A stretch of 47,490 bases of DNA from Nitrososphaerota archaeon (GTDB lineage: Archaea > Thermoproteota > Nitrososphaeria > Nitrososphaerales > Nitrosopumilaceae): positions 1 through 47,490 of the forward strand of contig JAJPGX010000001.1 in the NCBI GenBank assembly GCA_021325595.1, read 5' to 3'. Position numbers and translations under genes: made by a program. Shown here one piece after another: positions 8,704-16,236 of the stretch (position 1 is the first letter of the stretch; the number at the start of each line of letters is the position of its first letter). The notes under the pieces are model-generated. The model searched no databases, was not told where the DNA came from, and saw only the letters and a list, made by a program, of their open reading frames with translations.

Positions 8704-8782
8704 GACTTGTGGATTAGGCCTTTAGGTTTATGTGGTATTAAACAAATTTGACCAAACCCACCTCAGTATATTTCATAAACTG

Positions 8783-8817
8783 AAGGGAACTGAACCATTT
8801 GACCTAAACCCCTCAAG
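8783..8817 (+). repeat. Left 35-bp direct repeat flanking the TA module
   Basis: AAGGGAACTGAACCATTTGA begins a 35-bp sequence that recurs at 10127-10161 with 31 of 35 bases identical. The two copies enclose the whole HTH-MNT/HEPN module with its control region (about 1.38 kb). A weaker partial match (AATTTGACCAAACCC...) lies at 8746-8766. Confidence 0.7.
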
Positions 8818-8869
8818 ATACTAGTTTTTCAAACCAGACTTTTTTTCAATAATAATTTGAAGACAAAAA

Positions 8870-8920
8870 GGGGGCTAGCCTAGGGCTATCCCCGGGGTGT
8901 ATTGGGGGATGGTACGGGGG
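8870..8920 (+). other. G-rich tract with G-quadruplex potential, upstream of TA operon
   Basis: Five G-runs (8870-8874, 8883-8885, 8894-8897, 8904-8908, 8916-8920) are separated by 6-8 bases, and the last three have loops of 6 and 7. The first part can alternatively fold as an imperfect hairpin (GGGGCTAGC / GCTATCCCC). Such G-density stands out in this AT-rich window and lies 25 bp before the first operator pair. Confidence 0.45.
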
Positions 8921-8944
8921 ATAGCATACACTGCCAAGCATTCA

Positions 8945-8982
8945 TGTCCTAAATCTAGGACACATGTCCTAAACATAGGACA
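8945..8982. promoter_or_regulatory. Distal operator pair: two 18-bp palindromes
   Basis: Two inverted repeats with arms TGTCCTA / TAGGACA and 4-bp centres occupy 8945-8962 and 8965-8982. Their centres are exactly 20 bp apart, so two dimers would lie on about the same DNA face. They lie 60-100 bp upstream of the antitoxin start. Confidence 0.75.
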
Positions 8983-9022
8983 AACCCCTTTGACTAATCA
9001 AAAACAATACCTTTAAGTGGAT

Positions 9023-9060
9023 TGTTGGATTAATCCAACACATGTTGGAAAAAACCAACA
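9023..9060. promoter_or_regulatory. Proximal operator pair over the antitoxin start codon
   Basis: TGTTGGATTAATCCAACA (9023-9040) is a perfect 18-bp palindrome. A second with the same arms TGTTGG / CCAACA occupies 9043-9060 inside the first codons. The centres are again 20 bp apart. They lie just downstream of the TATA-like CTTTAAG (9011-9017) and cover the leaderless start, so occupancy should block transcription. Confidence 0.78.
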
Positions 9061-9650
9061 TTACACAAACTACCTTGAGAATCCTAGCTCTCTATAATGA
9101 TAATTATAAAAAAGCACTTCATTTGAGGGAAATAGCAAGAAAAACAAAGACAGATGTGAATACTACTTATCCACAGCTTAACAAACTGGAAGAAATGAAT
9201 ATTCTAACAAGTACAATTAAAGGTAAAAACAAGGAATATACTATGAATCTAGACAATATCATTTCCAAATATTATCTAACTTTAGCAGAAATTTTTACCA
9301 CGATAAGATATCTGCAAAAGAATTTTGTGATAAAAAAGATAATGACAGAATTAGACTCTCAGATAGATGACCCGATTATACTTTTTGGTAGTTTTGTAAA
9401 GGGAGGATATACCAAAGAAAGTGACATAGATCTATTTGTTATAGGGCAAAAAAGAACTAACAAGACAATTCTTGAAATAGGAGATCTTGTTGGTCATGAT
9501 ATTAGTATTAAATTTGCAGATCCCAGCAAATTTCAAAGTGGTTTGAAGGATAAAGATCCCCTGGTAAACGAAGTTGTTTCCAACCATATAGTACTTAAGG
9601 GAGCAGACAAATTTTGTGATATCATGTGGCGATATTATGAATCCAAATAA
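9042..9650 (+). CDS. Winged-helix/MNT nucleotidyltransferase antitoxin
   Basis: The 202-residue protein has an N-terminal winged-helix domain (about 1-75; HLREIARKTKTDVNTTYPQL) and a C-terminal minimal nucleotidyltransferase domain (about 100-190). The latter contains the signature GSFVKGG followed by SDIDLFVIG, giving the two metal-binding Asp of the GSx10DxD motif. MNT proteins paired with HEPN toxins neutralise them, in studied cases by AMPylation. The fused HTH should bind the palindromes that overlap its own start. The downstream HEPN gene overlaps its end by 14 nt. The start is fixed by the TATA box 30 nt upstream. Confidence 0.9.
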   Translation: MLEKTNITQTTLRILALYNDNYKKALHLREIARKTKTDVNTTYPQLNKLEEMNILTSTIKGKNKEYTMNLDNIISKYYLTLAEIFTTIRYLQKNFVIKKIMTELDSQIDDPIILFGSFVKGGYTKESDIDLFVIGQKRTNKTILEIGDLVGHDISIKFADPSKFQSGLKDKDPLVNEVVSNHIVLKGADKFCDIMWRYYESK

Positions 9651-10125
9651 AAAATATCTCAAATGGTGTGCAAAACAAAAAAATGGAATCAAAATAATTG
9701 CAGAATCAGTTACACTGCAAAAAGCTTACCTGCAGAAATCAAAAAATGCCATAAAGTCAATGGAAGTAAATGCTAAGGCAGGAATCGATGATTGGGCACT
9801 GGCAGCAAGCTATTACGCAAGATATGATGCCGTATACGCACTATTATCACGTATAGGAATAAAATGTGAGATACATGATTGTAATATATCGCTATTCAAA
9901 TATCTATTCTCAGGTAAAATTGCACCTAAGTTTATACAAGATCTGGAACAATCTAAAGACGATCGCATAGATGCACAGTATTATACTAGAACTATTCAAA
10001 TCGATCAAGATAAAGTGATTACTGCTACCAAGAATTTTGTACTTGAGATAGAACAAATTATCTCCAATCTTACCAAATCTGAAATTGCAGCTCTTCAGGC
10101 TACGCTCAAATCTGCGTTAAAATAG
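9637..10125 (+). CDS. HEPN-domain toxin (UPF0332-like)
   Basis: The ATG at 9637, overlapping the MNT gene by 14 nt, is preferred to a GTG 21 nt upstream. The 162-residue all-helical product shows the HEPN signature SYYARYDAVYALLSRIGIK followed by CEIHD, as in UPF0332 proteins. HEPN partners of MNT proteins are usually RNases with an Rx4-6H motif. Here the nearest Arg and His are seven residues apart (RIGIKCEIH), and the RX4HXY block AMPylated in HepT is absent, so catalytic detail may differ. A later DDRIDAQYYT helix corresponds to the conserved RxxAxY segment of the family. Toxin role is inferred from pairing. Confidence 0.82.
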   Translation: MNPNKKYLKWCAKQKNGIKIIAESVTLQKAYLQKSKNAIKSMEVNAKAGIDDWALAASYYARYDAVYALLSRIGIKCEIHDCNISLFKYLFSGKIAPKFIQDLEQSKDDRIDAQYYTRTIQIDQDKVITATKNFVLEIEQIISNLTKSEIAALQATLKSALK

Positions 10126-10126
10126 T

Positions 10127-10161
10127 AAGGGAATTGAACCATTTGACAAGAACCCCTCAAG
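10127..10161 (+). repeat. Right 35-bp direct repeat flanking the TA module
   Basis: AAGGGAATTGAACCATTTGA begins the second copy of the repeat at 8783, in the same orientation. It starts one base after the HEPN stop codon. Differences from the left copy are one C/T change and three changes in the CCTA/CAAG segment. Confidence 0.7.
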
Positions 10162-10180
10162 TGTAACTGGCATGCTGTGA

Positions 10181-10318
10181 AAAAATAGTTATCAGCTAGC
10201 TGGTACAACTTCAAATGAAAAAGTTCCATGTCCAGATGTGTATCCATTCTTTTGGCCATCTGACAAATTTCAAGGTATTGAACTAAAATTGCAATACGAA
10301 CCAAAGGTACATAATTAG
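10181..10318 (+). pseudogene. Coding remnant without start codon
   Basis: Between the right repeat and operon B, one frame stays open for 45 codons with a natural protein composition (QLAGTTSNEKVPCPDVYPFF early, LKLQYEPKVHN at the end). It has no start codon and is preceded by TGA. It looks like the 3' end of a gene whose 5' part is missing, which would fit insertion of the repeat-flanked module or a deletion. The parent gene is not identified. Confidence 0.4.
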
Positions 10319-10324
10319 AAGAAA

Positions 10325-10343
10325 CCTACGCCAATTTTTTAAA
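10325..10343 (+). promoter_or_regulatory. Shared promoter element, operon B
   Basis: CCTACGCCAATTTTTTAAA, with CCAGTAC following at 10354-10360 as in operons A and E. The T-tract begins 32 nt before the ATG at 10367, which decides that start over the in-frame ATG at 10346, which would sit almost on the TATA box. Confidence 0.7.
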
Positions 10344-10366
10344 GTATGTTTATCCAGTACAATTCG

Positions 10367-11521
10367 ATGGGAATTTTAAAATTTGTAATTGCGATTTCTG
10401 TTTTAATAGTATTCAGTATGGTACTTTTTAATTCTACAAAATCATATGCCATGTACGTCGGTCCAGATTGTAATGAAAAAGACGTGGTAGGGTTTTCACA
10501 AATCACATCAAAGGTGGCCTTCATCTCAAATGAGGGAAGTGCCAATGTAGACAATTTTACATTATATACGGTAAATAGTGATGGTACGGGCAATCTTGCA
10601 AAAATAGGAGCGACCGCATCTAGGTCATCACCTGTAATTATCTCACAGGATGGAAAAATGATTGTGTTCTCATCTAACGTAAACGGAACAAGCCGACTTT
10701 TTGCAAGTAATATTGATGGCACATACATGAGACAACTAACTAATGGCACTAATTCTGTTTCCGCAATTGCTATATTTCCAAACAGTACAAAAATAATATT
10801 TGGTACTAATCTTAAATACGCAAATGGATTTGCAAACATATATTCCATAAATTCTGATGGAACACATCTTTTCCAAATTACACATGATCCTCAGAACAAA
10901 TTTTGGACAGCAGCATCAGCTAATGGAAAGGTAATTGCATACAGTGTAGAAGTTGATGTACACACAGACAAAATATTTGCAATAAATACAGACGGCACCA
11001 ATTGGCACTTTGTAACATATGGATCGCTTTTTTCTTATGAAAACCCTGTGATTTCAGATAATGGTTCCAAAATAACATTTTCAAGATTCAATGGTGTTGA
11101 AGATTTCGTGTATAGAATAAACATAGATGGTAAAGGGCTTGTTGCTGTTGGTCCTTTAGGATCTTCGCCTTCAAACGATTTCATAATGACTAGAGAAGGT
11201 AATGCAGTATATTATTGGCCAATTTTTAGATCTCCTGATGGCTCAAAGATCATAATCGATGAACGAGCTAACGGTACGATGCAACTTTTTGCCTCTGATG
11301 ACAATGGAGTGCATCTTATTCCGTTAGTTGATAATTCATACTTTAAACCAAATCCTGACTGTAGGATTCCTTCTTCAGATCCAGAATATGATATTGAGAC
11401 TGCCATATCAAACAAATCACAATTACAATCACAAGTTCCAGAATTTCCTTTTGCAGTTCCAGTTCTATTGATCAGTATAACATCATTAGTTGTATTTTAT
11501 AAGATAAAGCTTGAAAAATGA
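10367..11521 (+). CDS. Exported TolB/PD40-like beta-propeller with PEF tail
   Basis: The 384-residue product has a signal peptide (1-25) and repeated propeller blades. Each blade ends in sequences like SDGTGNLAKIG, IDGTYMRQLTNG, SDGTHLFQITHD, TDGTNWHFVTYG and IDGKGLVAVG. These are the DGT...LT motifs of TolB/PD40 proteins. The C-terminus carries VPEFPFAVP, a membrane helix and KIKLEK, a PEF-type sorting tail. It heads operon B and overlaps the next start by 4 nt. It is likely a surface-anchored binding scaffold; no catalytic residues are seen. The first propeller of the 16237 product is similar. Confidence 0.85.
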   Translation: MGILKFVIAISVLIVFSMVLFNSTKSYAMYVGPDCNEKDVVGFSQITSKVAFISNEGSANVDNFTLYTVNSDGTGNLAKIGATASRSSPVIISQDGKMIVFSSNVNGTSRLFASNIDGTYMRQLTNGTNSVSAIAIFPNSTKIIFGTNLKYANGFANIYSINSDGTHLFQITHDPQNKFWTAASANGKVIAYSVEVDVHTDKIFAINTDGTNWHFVTYGSLFSYENPVISDNGSKITFSRFNGVEDFVYRINIDGKGLVAVGPLGSSPSNDFIMTREGNAVYYWPIFRSPDGSKIIIDERANGTMQLFASDDNGVHLIPLVDNSYFKPNPDCRIPSSDPEYDIETAISNKSQLQSQVPEFPFAVPVLLISITSLVVFYKIKLEK

Positions 11522-12993
11522 AAACTCTTCATCTTTCAATAATTGCATTTCTGCTTGTAATCCTTGGAACAAATCTATCCTATGGACAGTATTCTATAAC
11601 AGGGCCTTTTCCGGGATTTATCACGGTAAAAACTGACAGAATAAGCTATGATTACGGAAATACAATAACACTAGAGGGAAACGCTGTAAAGTATGGTACA
11701 GTAACAGTACAAATCTTTGATCCTTTCAATCAGCCAGTATTACACTACGAAATAGAACCAAATTCCGGACATTATTCAGGTTCATATTTAATATTGGGTC
11801 CATTGTGGAAATCAAAAGGAACCTATACAGTTACGGTACAACAAGATTCATTTTCATACGAGAAAACAACATTTTACTTTACTGGCAATGGCCCAGTAGG
11901 CAGTATAGGAGAAATACCATCACCACAAAACCCTCCATTGATAATAACCCAGACTGAGTTTTACGGACCTTGGACGCATCATGAACATTCATGTATTGGA
12001 AGTGGTGATACTTTTGCAAACCAGTGGTTTGAGCTTTACAATCCCACATCATACGAGATCCAGATCAGAGGATATGCACTTGACATAAGAGGGCAGAGTG
12101 GGTTTGGAGGAACCGAAATTTCAAGTGAAGAATGGATTGACCTACAACCCCACCAAAAATGCACCTATGCTCTGATAGGTATAGGACAGGCATACATACC
12201 TGACCCAAGAAACGTTGTCATATCATTTGGGTACAATTACAGCACTGACAGATACAAGATCACAACTCCTCCATTGACTGACACCTACAATGATTCCAGA
12301 ACATGGAGTCTGGTAGACAACAGCTGGAATTTTTCAGCACCAAATCCATTGAAACAGATATCATCAATGATAAAACCTGATGTTGTGACATGTAACAATG
12401 ATCTCAAGCTTATGATATATCAAAATAAGACATCATGCATAAAACCAAACCATGTGACAAAAATGACACATCATGGATGGAATACATACGAAAAACCAGA
12501 ATACATTCCTGTATTTGATAGAGTATACAGCAGCGGGCCTGGATTTGGCTGCCCGTTCATATTTCCAAATGCTACAATTGTAAATTCAACAGGGTTTGAG
12601 ACCTACGACCATTCTGGAATAACACATTATATCTTGAAACCTGGACATTCAGGCTCTTTTACATATGACATTTACAGCGAATCGTACCATCTTTATCCTC
12701 CAATATTGAGCCCAAGCAAGATAAATGTGACAAATGGTGCTGACATTTACTTTCAGCCTGATGCACGTCAGGAAATAAAACAAGATACAAATTCTACAAT
12801 CATGATTTGGTTTAATCAAAAATCAGAGATAGTCAATCGTGATCAATATGTTACCGTTGTAGCAAAGATATCTGCAAATGAAAACATTCCAAAGGGAACA
12901 TACTGGCTGAATTTTGTCCCAGGAGGATGTAGTCAGTTGCCACAAATACCTATTGTAATAGGAAACAAGACAGATGCAACAGACATGGGATAG
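11518..12993 (+). CDS. Exported protein with lamin-tail-like and PACV-like domains
   Basis: The 491-residue protein starts with an MKTLHLSIIAF leader. A beta-sandwich (about 30-120) has the look of a macroglobulin/Ig repeat (TDRISYDYGNTITLEGNAV). A domain resembling the lamin-tail domain (about 145-260) shows QWFELYNPTSYEIQIRGYAL, IDLQPHQ and WSLVDNSW. A degenerate PACV domain follows (about 276-321), where TSCI replaces PACV but both Cys and the final GW remain. A C-terminal beta domain ends the protein, with no membrane anchor. It is coupled by ATGA overlap to the propeller gene. Confidence 0.78.
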   Translation: MKTLHLSIIAFLLVILGTNLSYGQYSITGPFPGFITVKTDRISYDYGNTITLEGNAVKYGTVTVQIFDPFNQPVLHYEIEPNSGHYSGSYLILGPLWKSKGTYTVTVQQDSFSYEKTTFYFTGNGPVGSIGEIPSPQNPPLIITQTEFYGPWTHHEHSCIGSGDTFANQWFELYNPTSYEIQIRGYALDIRGQSGFGGTEISSEEWIDLQPHQKCTYALIGIGQAYIPDPRNVVISFGYNYSTDRYKITTPPLTDTYNDSRTWSLVDNSWNFSAPNPLKQISSMIKPDVVTCNNDLKLMIYQNKTSCIKPNHVTKMTHHGWNTYEKPEYIPVFDRVYSSGPGFGCPFIFPNATIVNSTGFETYDHSGITHYILKPGHSGSFTYDIYSESYHLYPPILSPSKINVTNGADIYFQPDARQEIKQDTNSTIMIWFNQKSEIVNRDQYVTVVAKISANENIPKGTYWLNFVPGGCSQLPQIPIVIGNKTDATDMG

Positions 12994-13017
12994 AACACAG
13001 AGTACTCTAGGCAAATT

Positions 13018-13035
13018 CTACACCACTTTTTTAAA
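13018..13035 (+). promoter_or_regulatory. Shared promoter element, operon C
   Basis: CTACACCACTTTTTTAAA, T-tract 35 nt before the ATG at 13062. It is identical to the operon E element over 22 bp including the upstream AATT. Confidence 0.72.
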
Positions 13036-13061
13036 CCCTACCTGTACAGTAAATCTAAAAC

Positions 13062-15137
13062 ATGAATTCTTATGATTCTGTAATTGTATTTTCAGCAATT
13101 CTGGTTTTCCTGTTATCTGGATACCAATCTGCATCAGCAGACTCGTATCCTAATGAAATCAAGACGGCCACATCAGGAAGTCATGTCTATGTTGTATGGC
13201 AACAAAGAAGCGATGGACCAGTAGAAAAACAGGATATCTACTTTAGGACAAGTAGTGACAACGGTGCAACCTTTGCAGATACAATACGTCTCAATGAGAA
13301 CCAAAACCAAGACCCGTGGGGACCTGGAATGAAAGAAGAAAGCCCGTCTATTGCAGCATCAGAAAACCACGTATACATAATATGGAATGAGTATGGTAAC
13401 AGTATTCCGTCTGGATGGAAACTTGCAATAAGCGATGATTACGGTCAACACTTTAGGAGACCCGTTCTCCTTCCAGCAGAAAATGCCTATGAAGCATATC
13501 TTGCAACCTCTGAAAGTAACGTCTACATATTCTGGGTAAACGGCACCTTGATGAGTACAAAACCAAACTATCATCTGTTTGCAGAAAAAAGTGATGATTA
13601 TGGAAAGACATTTGATGCACCAGTTGAGATGTTTACTGATTTTGATATTTCATTTCCACAAATTGTAATCTCTGGCGATGATGCTCTTGTAGCATGGAAT
13701 TCTCCAATCGCGGTACACCACAATGGTAATACGTATTACAACTCTACCTTGCAGGCCTTTGCCAAACTCAACTTGCAAAACTTGAATGGAACCATAACCA
13801 AGATGAGCAATTCTACACTAGGTTTGCTTGACAAAATGGTAACGACAGGGAACAACATCTACATCCTATCTCAAAAACATCAAGAAAATCTTGTTTACAA
13901 CAACGATATCGTATATCTTACAATAAGTCAAGATAATGGAAGAACATTTGAAGCCCCAATAGATCTGACAGGAAAGTACGATGTCCCCAGGCAGATAAAT
14001 TCCGCAGATTTGGATGTGTCTGGGAATGATATTCATGTAATGTGGTCTGAACTTGACGGACAAGGTGCTGATGCCATACCAAGATTATATGTTATTTCAA
14101 GTGATGACAATGGAAAAAGCTTTGGCAACAAGACATTGGTCTCAGAGGCTATTTCAAACAATTTGATTACACATGGCGATAAGATGTATCTTGTATATGA
14201 GACTAAAACACATAAGCAATTGTTCCTTGCTACAAGCTCAGACGCAGGAAAAAGCTTTACAAAAAGACCATTGAACAATGATACCGAGATTGTTGATCAA
14301 TCACATGTGCTCATGACTGGAAATGGAACTCCAAATGTATATTGGCATGGTACTGTTGGCAATTCCAATATTCTATCTTATCTTGGAGATATTAACGGGA
14401 CTAAAGTTACGAACCTTCTTGACAAGTTACCAAAGCAATACCAGTCAATATGGACAAACGATGATACCATAATCAAAAAATCTGAATCAAATATATCAAA
14501 TACTATTTCAATATCCAGTGACGCAAGGCAAGAAGTCTTACCTACAAATACAACGATAAATCATGGACCAAAATCGTATACAAACAATCAATTACAAAAT
14601 AAATCACAAAATCAGATTCCAATTGGTACTCCTTTCAAATCAATCCTGAATTCACCATTAAAACAATTCAAATCAGGCATTGCACCTAAAGACGTAACAT
14701 GTAATGATGATCTTCAACTAATTTTCAAGACAAAAGACAATTCCCCGGCTTGCGTAAAAACCAATACCGTATTTCGTCTCTTAGCACTGGGATGGGGATA
14801 TCCGCCAAGTCCTTTTACCACAAAAACAGACCTTTTGAATAGTAAGATTTCTGGCGGAGAAATAAAAGAATTCCAGTACGATCCTCAGAATAGAATTATT
14901 ATAATAAAAATCCAGACTGTAAGTGATGGATCTCTTATGGTAATTATTCCAAAAATTATCACTGATCTTAATCCGTCTGATAAACCATTCAAGGACTTTC
15001 ATACCGTTCTAGCTGATGGTAGGGAAGTAAATGTTGACCTGGTGCCTACAGAAAACGGATCAAGCTTTACTATTCCATTTACAAATGGTACTCAAGAAAT
15101 TGAAATTATCGGAAATCAAGTTGGACAGCAGAGCTAG
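13062..15137 (+). CDS. Exported sialidase-like (BNR) propeller with PACV domain
   Basis: The 691-residue protein has a signal peptide (1-27). A BNR/Asp-box propeller (about 30-440) carries six S-D-x-G-x-x-F boxes: SSDNGATF, SDDYGQHF, SDDYGKTF, SQDNGRTF, SDDNGKSF and SSDAGKSF. A Ser/Asn/Gln-rich linker, a PACV domain (531-579) and a C-terminal beta domain with LMVIIPKIITDL follow; that last domain is shared with 20735 and 25681. Asp boxes are structural, and I see no clear sialidase catalytic set, so glycan binding or structure is more likely than hydrolysis. It heads operon C. Confidence 0.85.
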   Translation: MNSYDSVIVFSAILVFLLSGYQSASADSYPNEIKTATSGSHVYVVWQQRSDGPVEKQDIYFRTSSDNGATFADTIRLNENQNQDPWGPGMKEESPSIAASENHVYIIWNEYGNSIPSGWKLAISDDYGQHFRRPVLLPAENAYEAYLATSESNVYIFWVNGTLMSTKPNYHLFAEKSDDYGKTFDAPVEMFTDFDISFPQIVISGDDALVAWNSPIAVHHNGNTYYNSTLQAFAKLNLQNLNGTITKMSNSTLGLLDKMVTTGNNIYILSQKHQENLVYNNDIVYLTISQDNGRTFEAPIDLTGKYDVPRQINSADLDVSGNDIHVMWSELDGQGADAIPRLYVISSDDNGKSFGNKTLVSEAISNNLITHGDKMYLVYETKTHKQLFLATSSDAGKSFTKRPLNNDTEIVDQSHVLMTGNGTPNVYWHGTVGNSNILSYLGDINGTKVTNLLDKLPKQYQSIWTNDDTIIKKSESNISNTISISSDARQEVLPTNTTINHGPKSYTNNQLQNKSQNQIPIGTPFKSILNSPLKQFKSGIAPKDVTCNDDLQLIFKTKDNSPACVKTNTVFRLLALGWGYPPSPFTTKTDLLNSKISGGEIKEFQYDPQNRIIIIKIQTVSDGSLMVIIPKIITDLNPSDKPFKDFHTVLADGREVNVDLVPTENGSSFTIPFTNGTQEIEIIGNQVGQQS

Positions 15138-15140
15138 AAA

Positions 15141-16181
15141 ATGAAAACTCTACATCTTACCACAATTGCACTTGTCCTTGTTTTGTCAAGCCAACTGGCA
15201 TATGCCACTACATATGGCGGACATTTGGGTCCGATAACCATTCAGATGCCATTTATGAAAACAAACTCAACTGGCACAATTACAATAAAGTATGCAGTCT
15301 ATTACCCGCAGAATGACACATTTGATACCACATTTGCAGTATATGATAGCAGGTTGCAAAATACGGAACCGTTCACATTAAAAGATCTTACAATTAACGC
15401 AGAGCCTAAATCAATAAATCTACTTGAAAATAATACAGTAACATATACTATTGTTGCAAAAAATAACATCAAAGGAGTATATGGCATTGGTCCCATTTTT
15501 CCTTGCAGCAAATATTCACTGGTTGTGGGATTGAACGAATCAGAAATCATGCCTTCAACATTGTTTAGGCTATCCATGCCGGTTCACTGTGGTGTAATAT
15601 CAAGCGATGCACCGGTCAGAGAGATCATAAATTATGACGGAATTGTACTCAAAAATGTTACAAGAACACAGGACCAGTTCAGTCCAATAGAACAAATTCA
15701 GCTTGGATCAAACTCTACAGATGTTCAATGCAAGCAAGGACTTGATCTAATAATAAAGACACACGACAACATGCCAGCATGTGTAAAACCAGATACTGCA
15801 AACATTTTGGCAAAACGAGGATGGGCAAGACAGATTGCTTTTGAACCTAATATTGCTTCAAATCATCCAATAGAGTTAGTTTCAATCAAATCAGTTCCAC
15901 CAGTAAACCCTGGAGGACCTGTGATTGAATTGACATTGAAAAACACTGGAACTACACCCATTACCAACCTCAAGGCAATACTTCAGCTTAGCAATAACTA
16001 TACATTTGATTTTAACAACGTGACACCAGCAACACCGCTTGCTCCTGATAGTTCTATATCTGACACTAAAATATTGATTGGAGCAGGTTTTAGAACAGAA
16101 TCTGCATATCCACTTGTCATAAGCGGTATTGAAAATGATATGCTACCGTTCAGGTATTCTGTTGGTGTTAACATAAGATGA
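15141..16181 (+). CDS. Exported protein with PACV and CARDB-like domains
   Basis: The 346-residue product has the MKTLHLTTIA leader (signal peptide 1-22), an N-terminal Ig-like domain (about 25-150) and a PACV domain at about 181-229. The C-terminal domain (about 245-345; PVIELTLKNTGTTPITNLKA) looks like a CARDB or NEAT-type adhesion sandwich. Two extra cysteines in the first domain (FPCSKYS, VHCGV) may pair. It starts 3 nt after the 13062 stop and closes operon C. No anchor is seen. Confidence 0.78.
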   Translation: MKTLHLTTIALVLVLSSQLAYATTYGGHLGPITIQMPFMKTNSTGTITIKYAVYYPQNDTFDTTFAVYDSRLQNTEPFTLKDLTINAEPKSINLLENNTVTYTIVAKNNIKGVYGIGPIFPCSKYSLVVGLNESEIMPSTLFRLSMPVHCGVISSDAPVREIINYDGIVLKNVTRTQDQFSPIEQIQLGSNSTDVQCKQGLDLIIKTHDNMPACVKPDTANILAKRGWARQIAFEPNIASNHPIELVSIKSVPPVNPGGPVIELTLKNTGTTPITNLKAILQLSNNYTFDFNNVTPATPLAPDSSISDTKILIGAGFRTESAYPLVISGIENDMLPFRYSVGVNIR

Positions 16182-16202
16182 CCATTTTTAGAATAACAAA
16201 AT

Positions 16203-16220
16203 CTACGTCAGTTTTTTAAA
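16203..16220 (+). promoter_or_regulatory. Shared promoter element, operon D
   Basis: CTACGTCAGTTTTTTAAA, T-tract 25 nt before the ATG at 16237. This is the shortest spacing of the set, implying a strictly leaderless transcript. Confidence 0.7.
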
Positions 16221-16236
16221 CTAGTGTATACCATAC

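Noticed and set aside
8783-10161. tRNA-type attachment sites
   Set aside because: The reverse complement of the repeat contains GGTTCAGTTCCC, which recalls a T-arm, but no cloverleaf can be built around either copy and no integrase is present.
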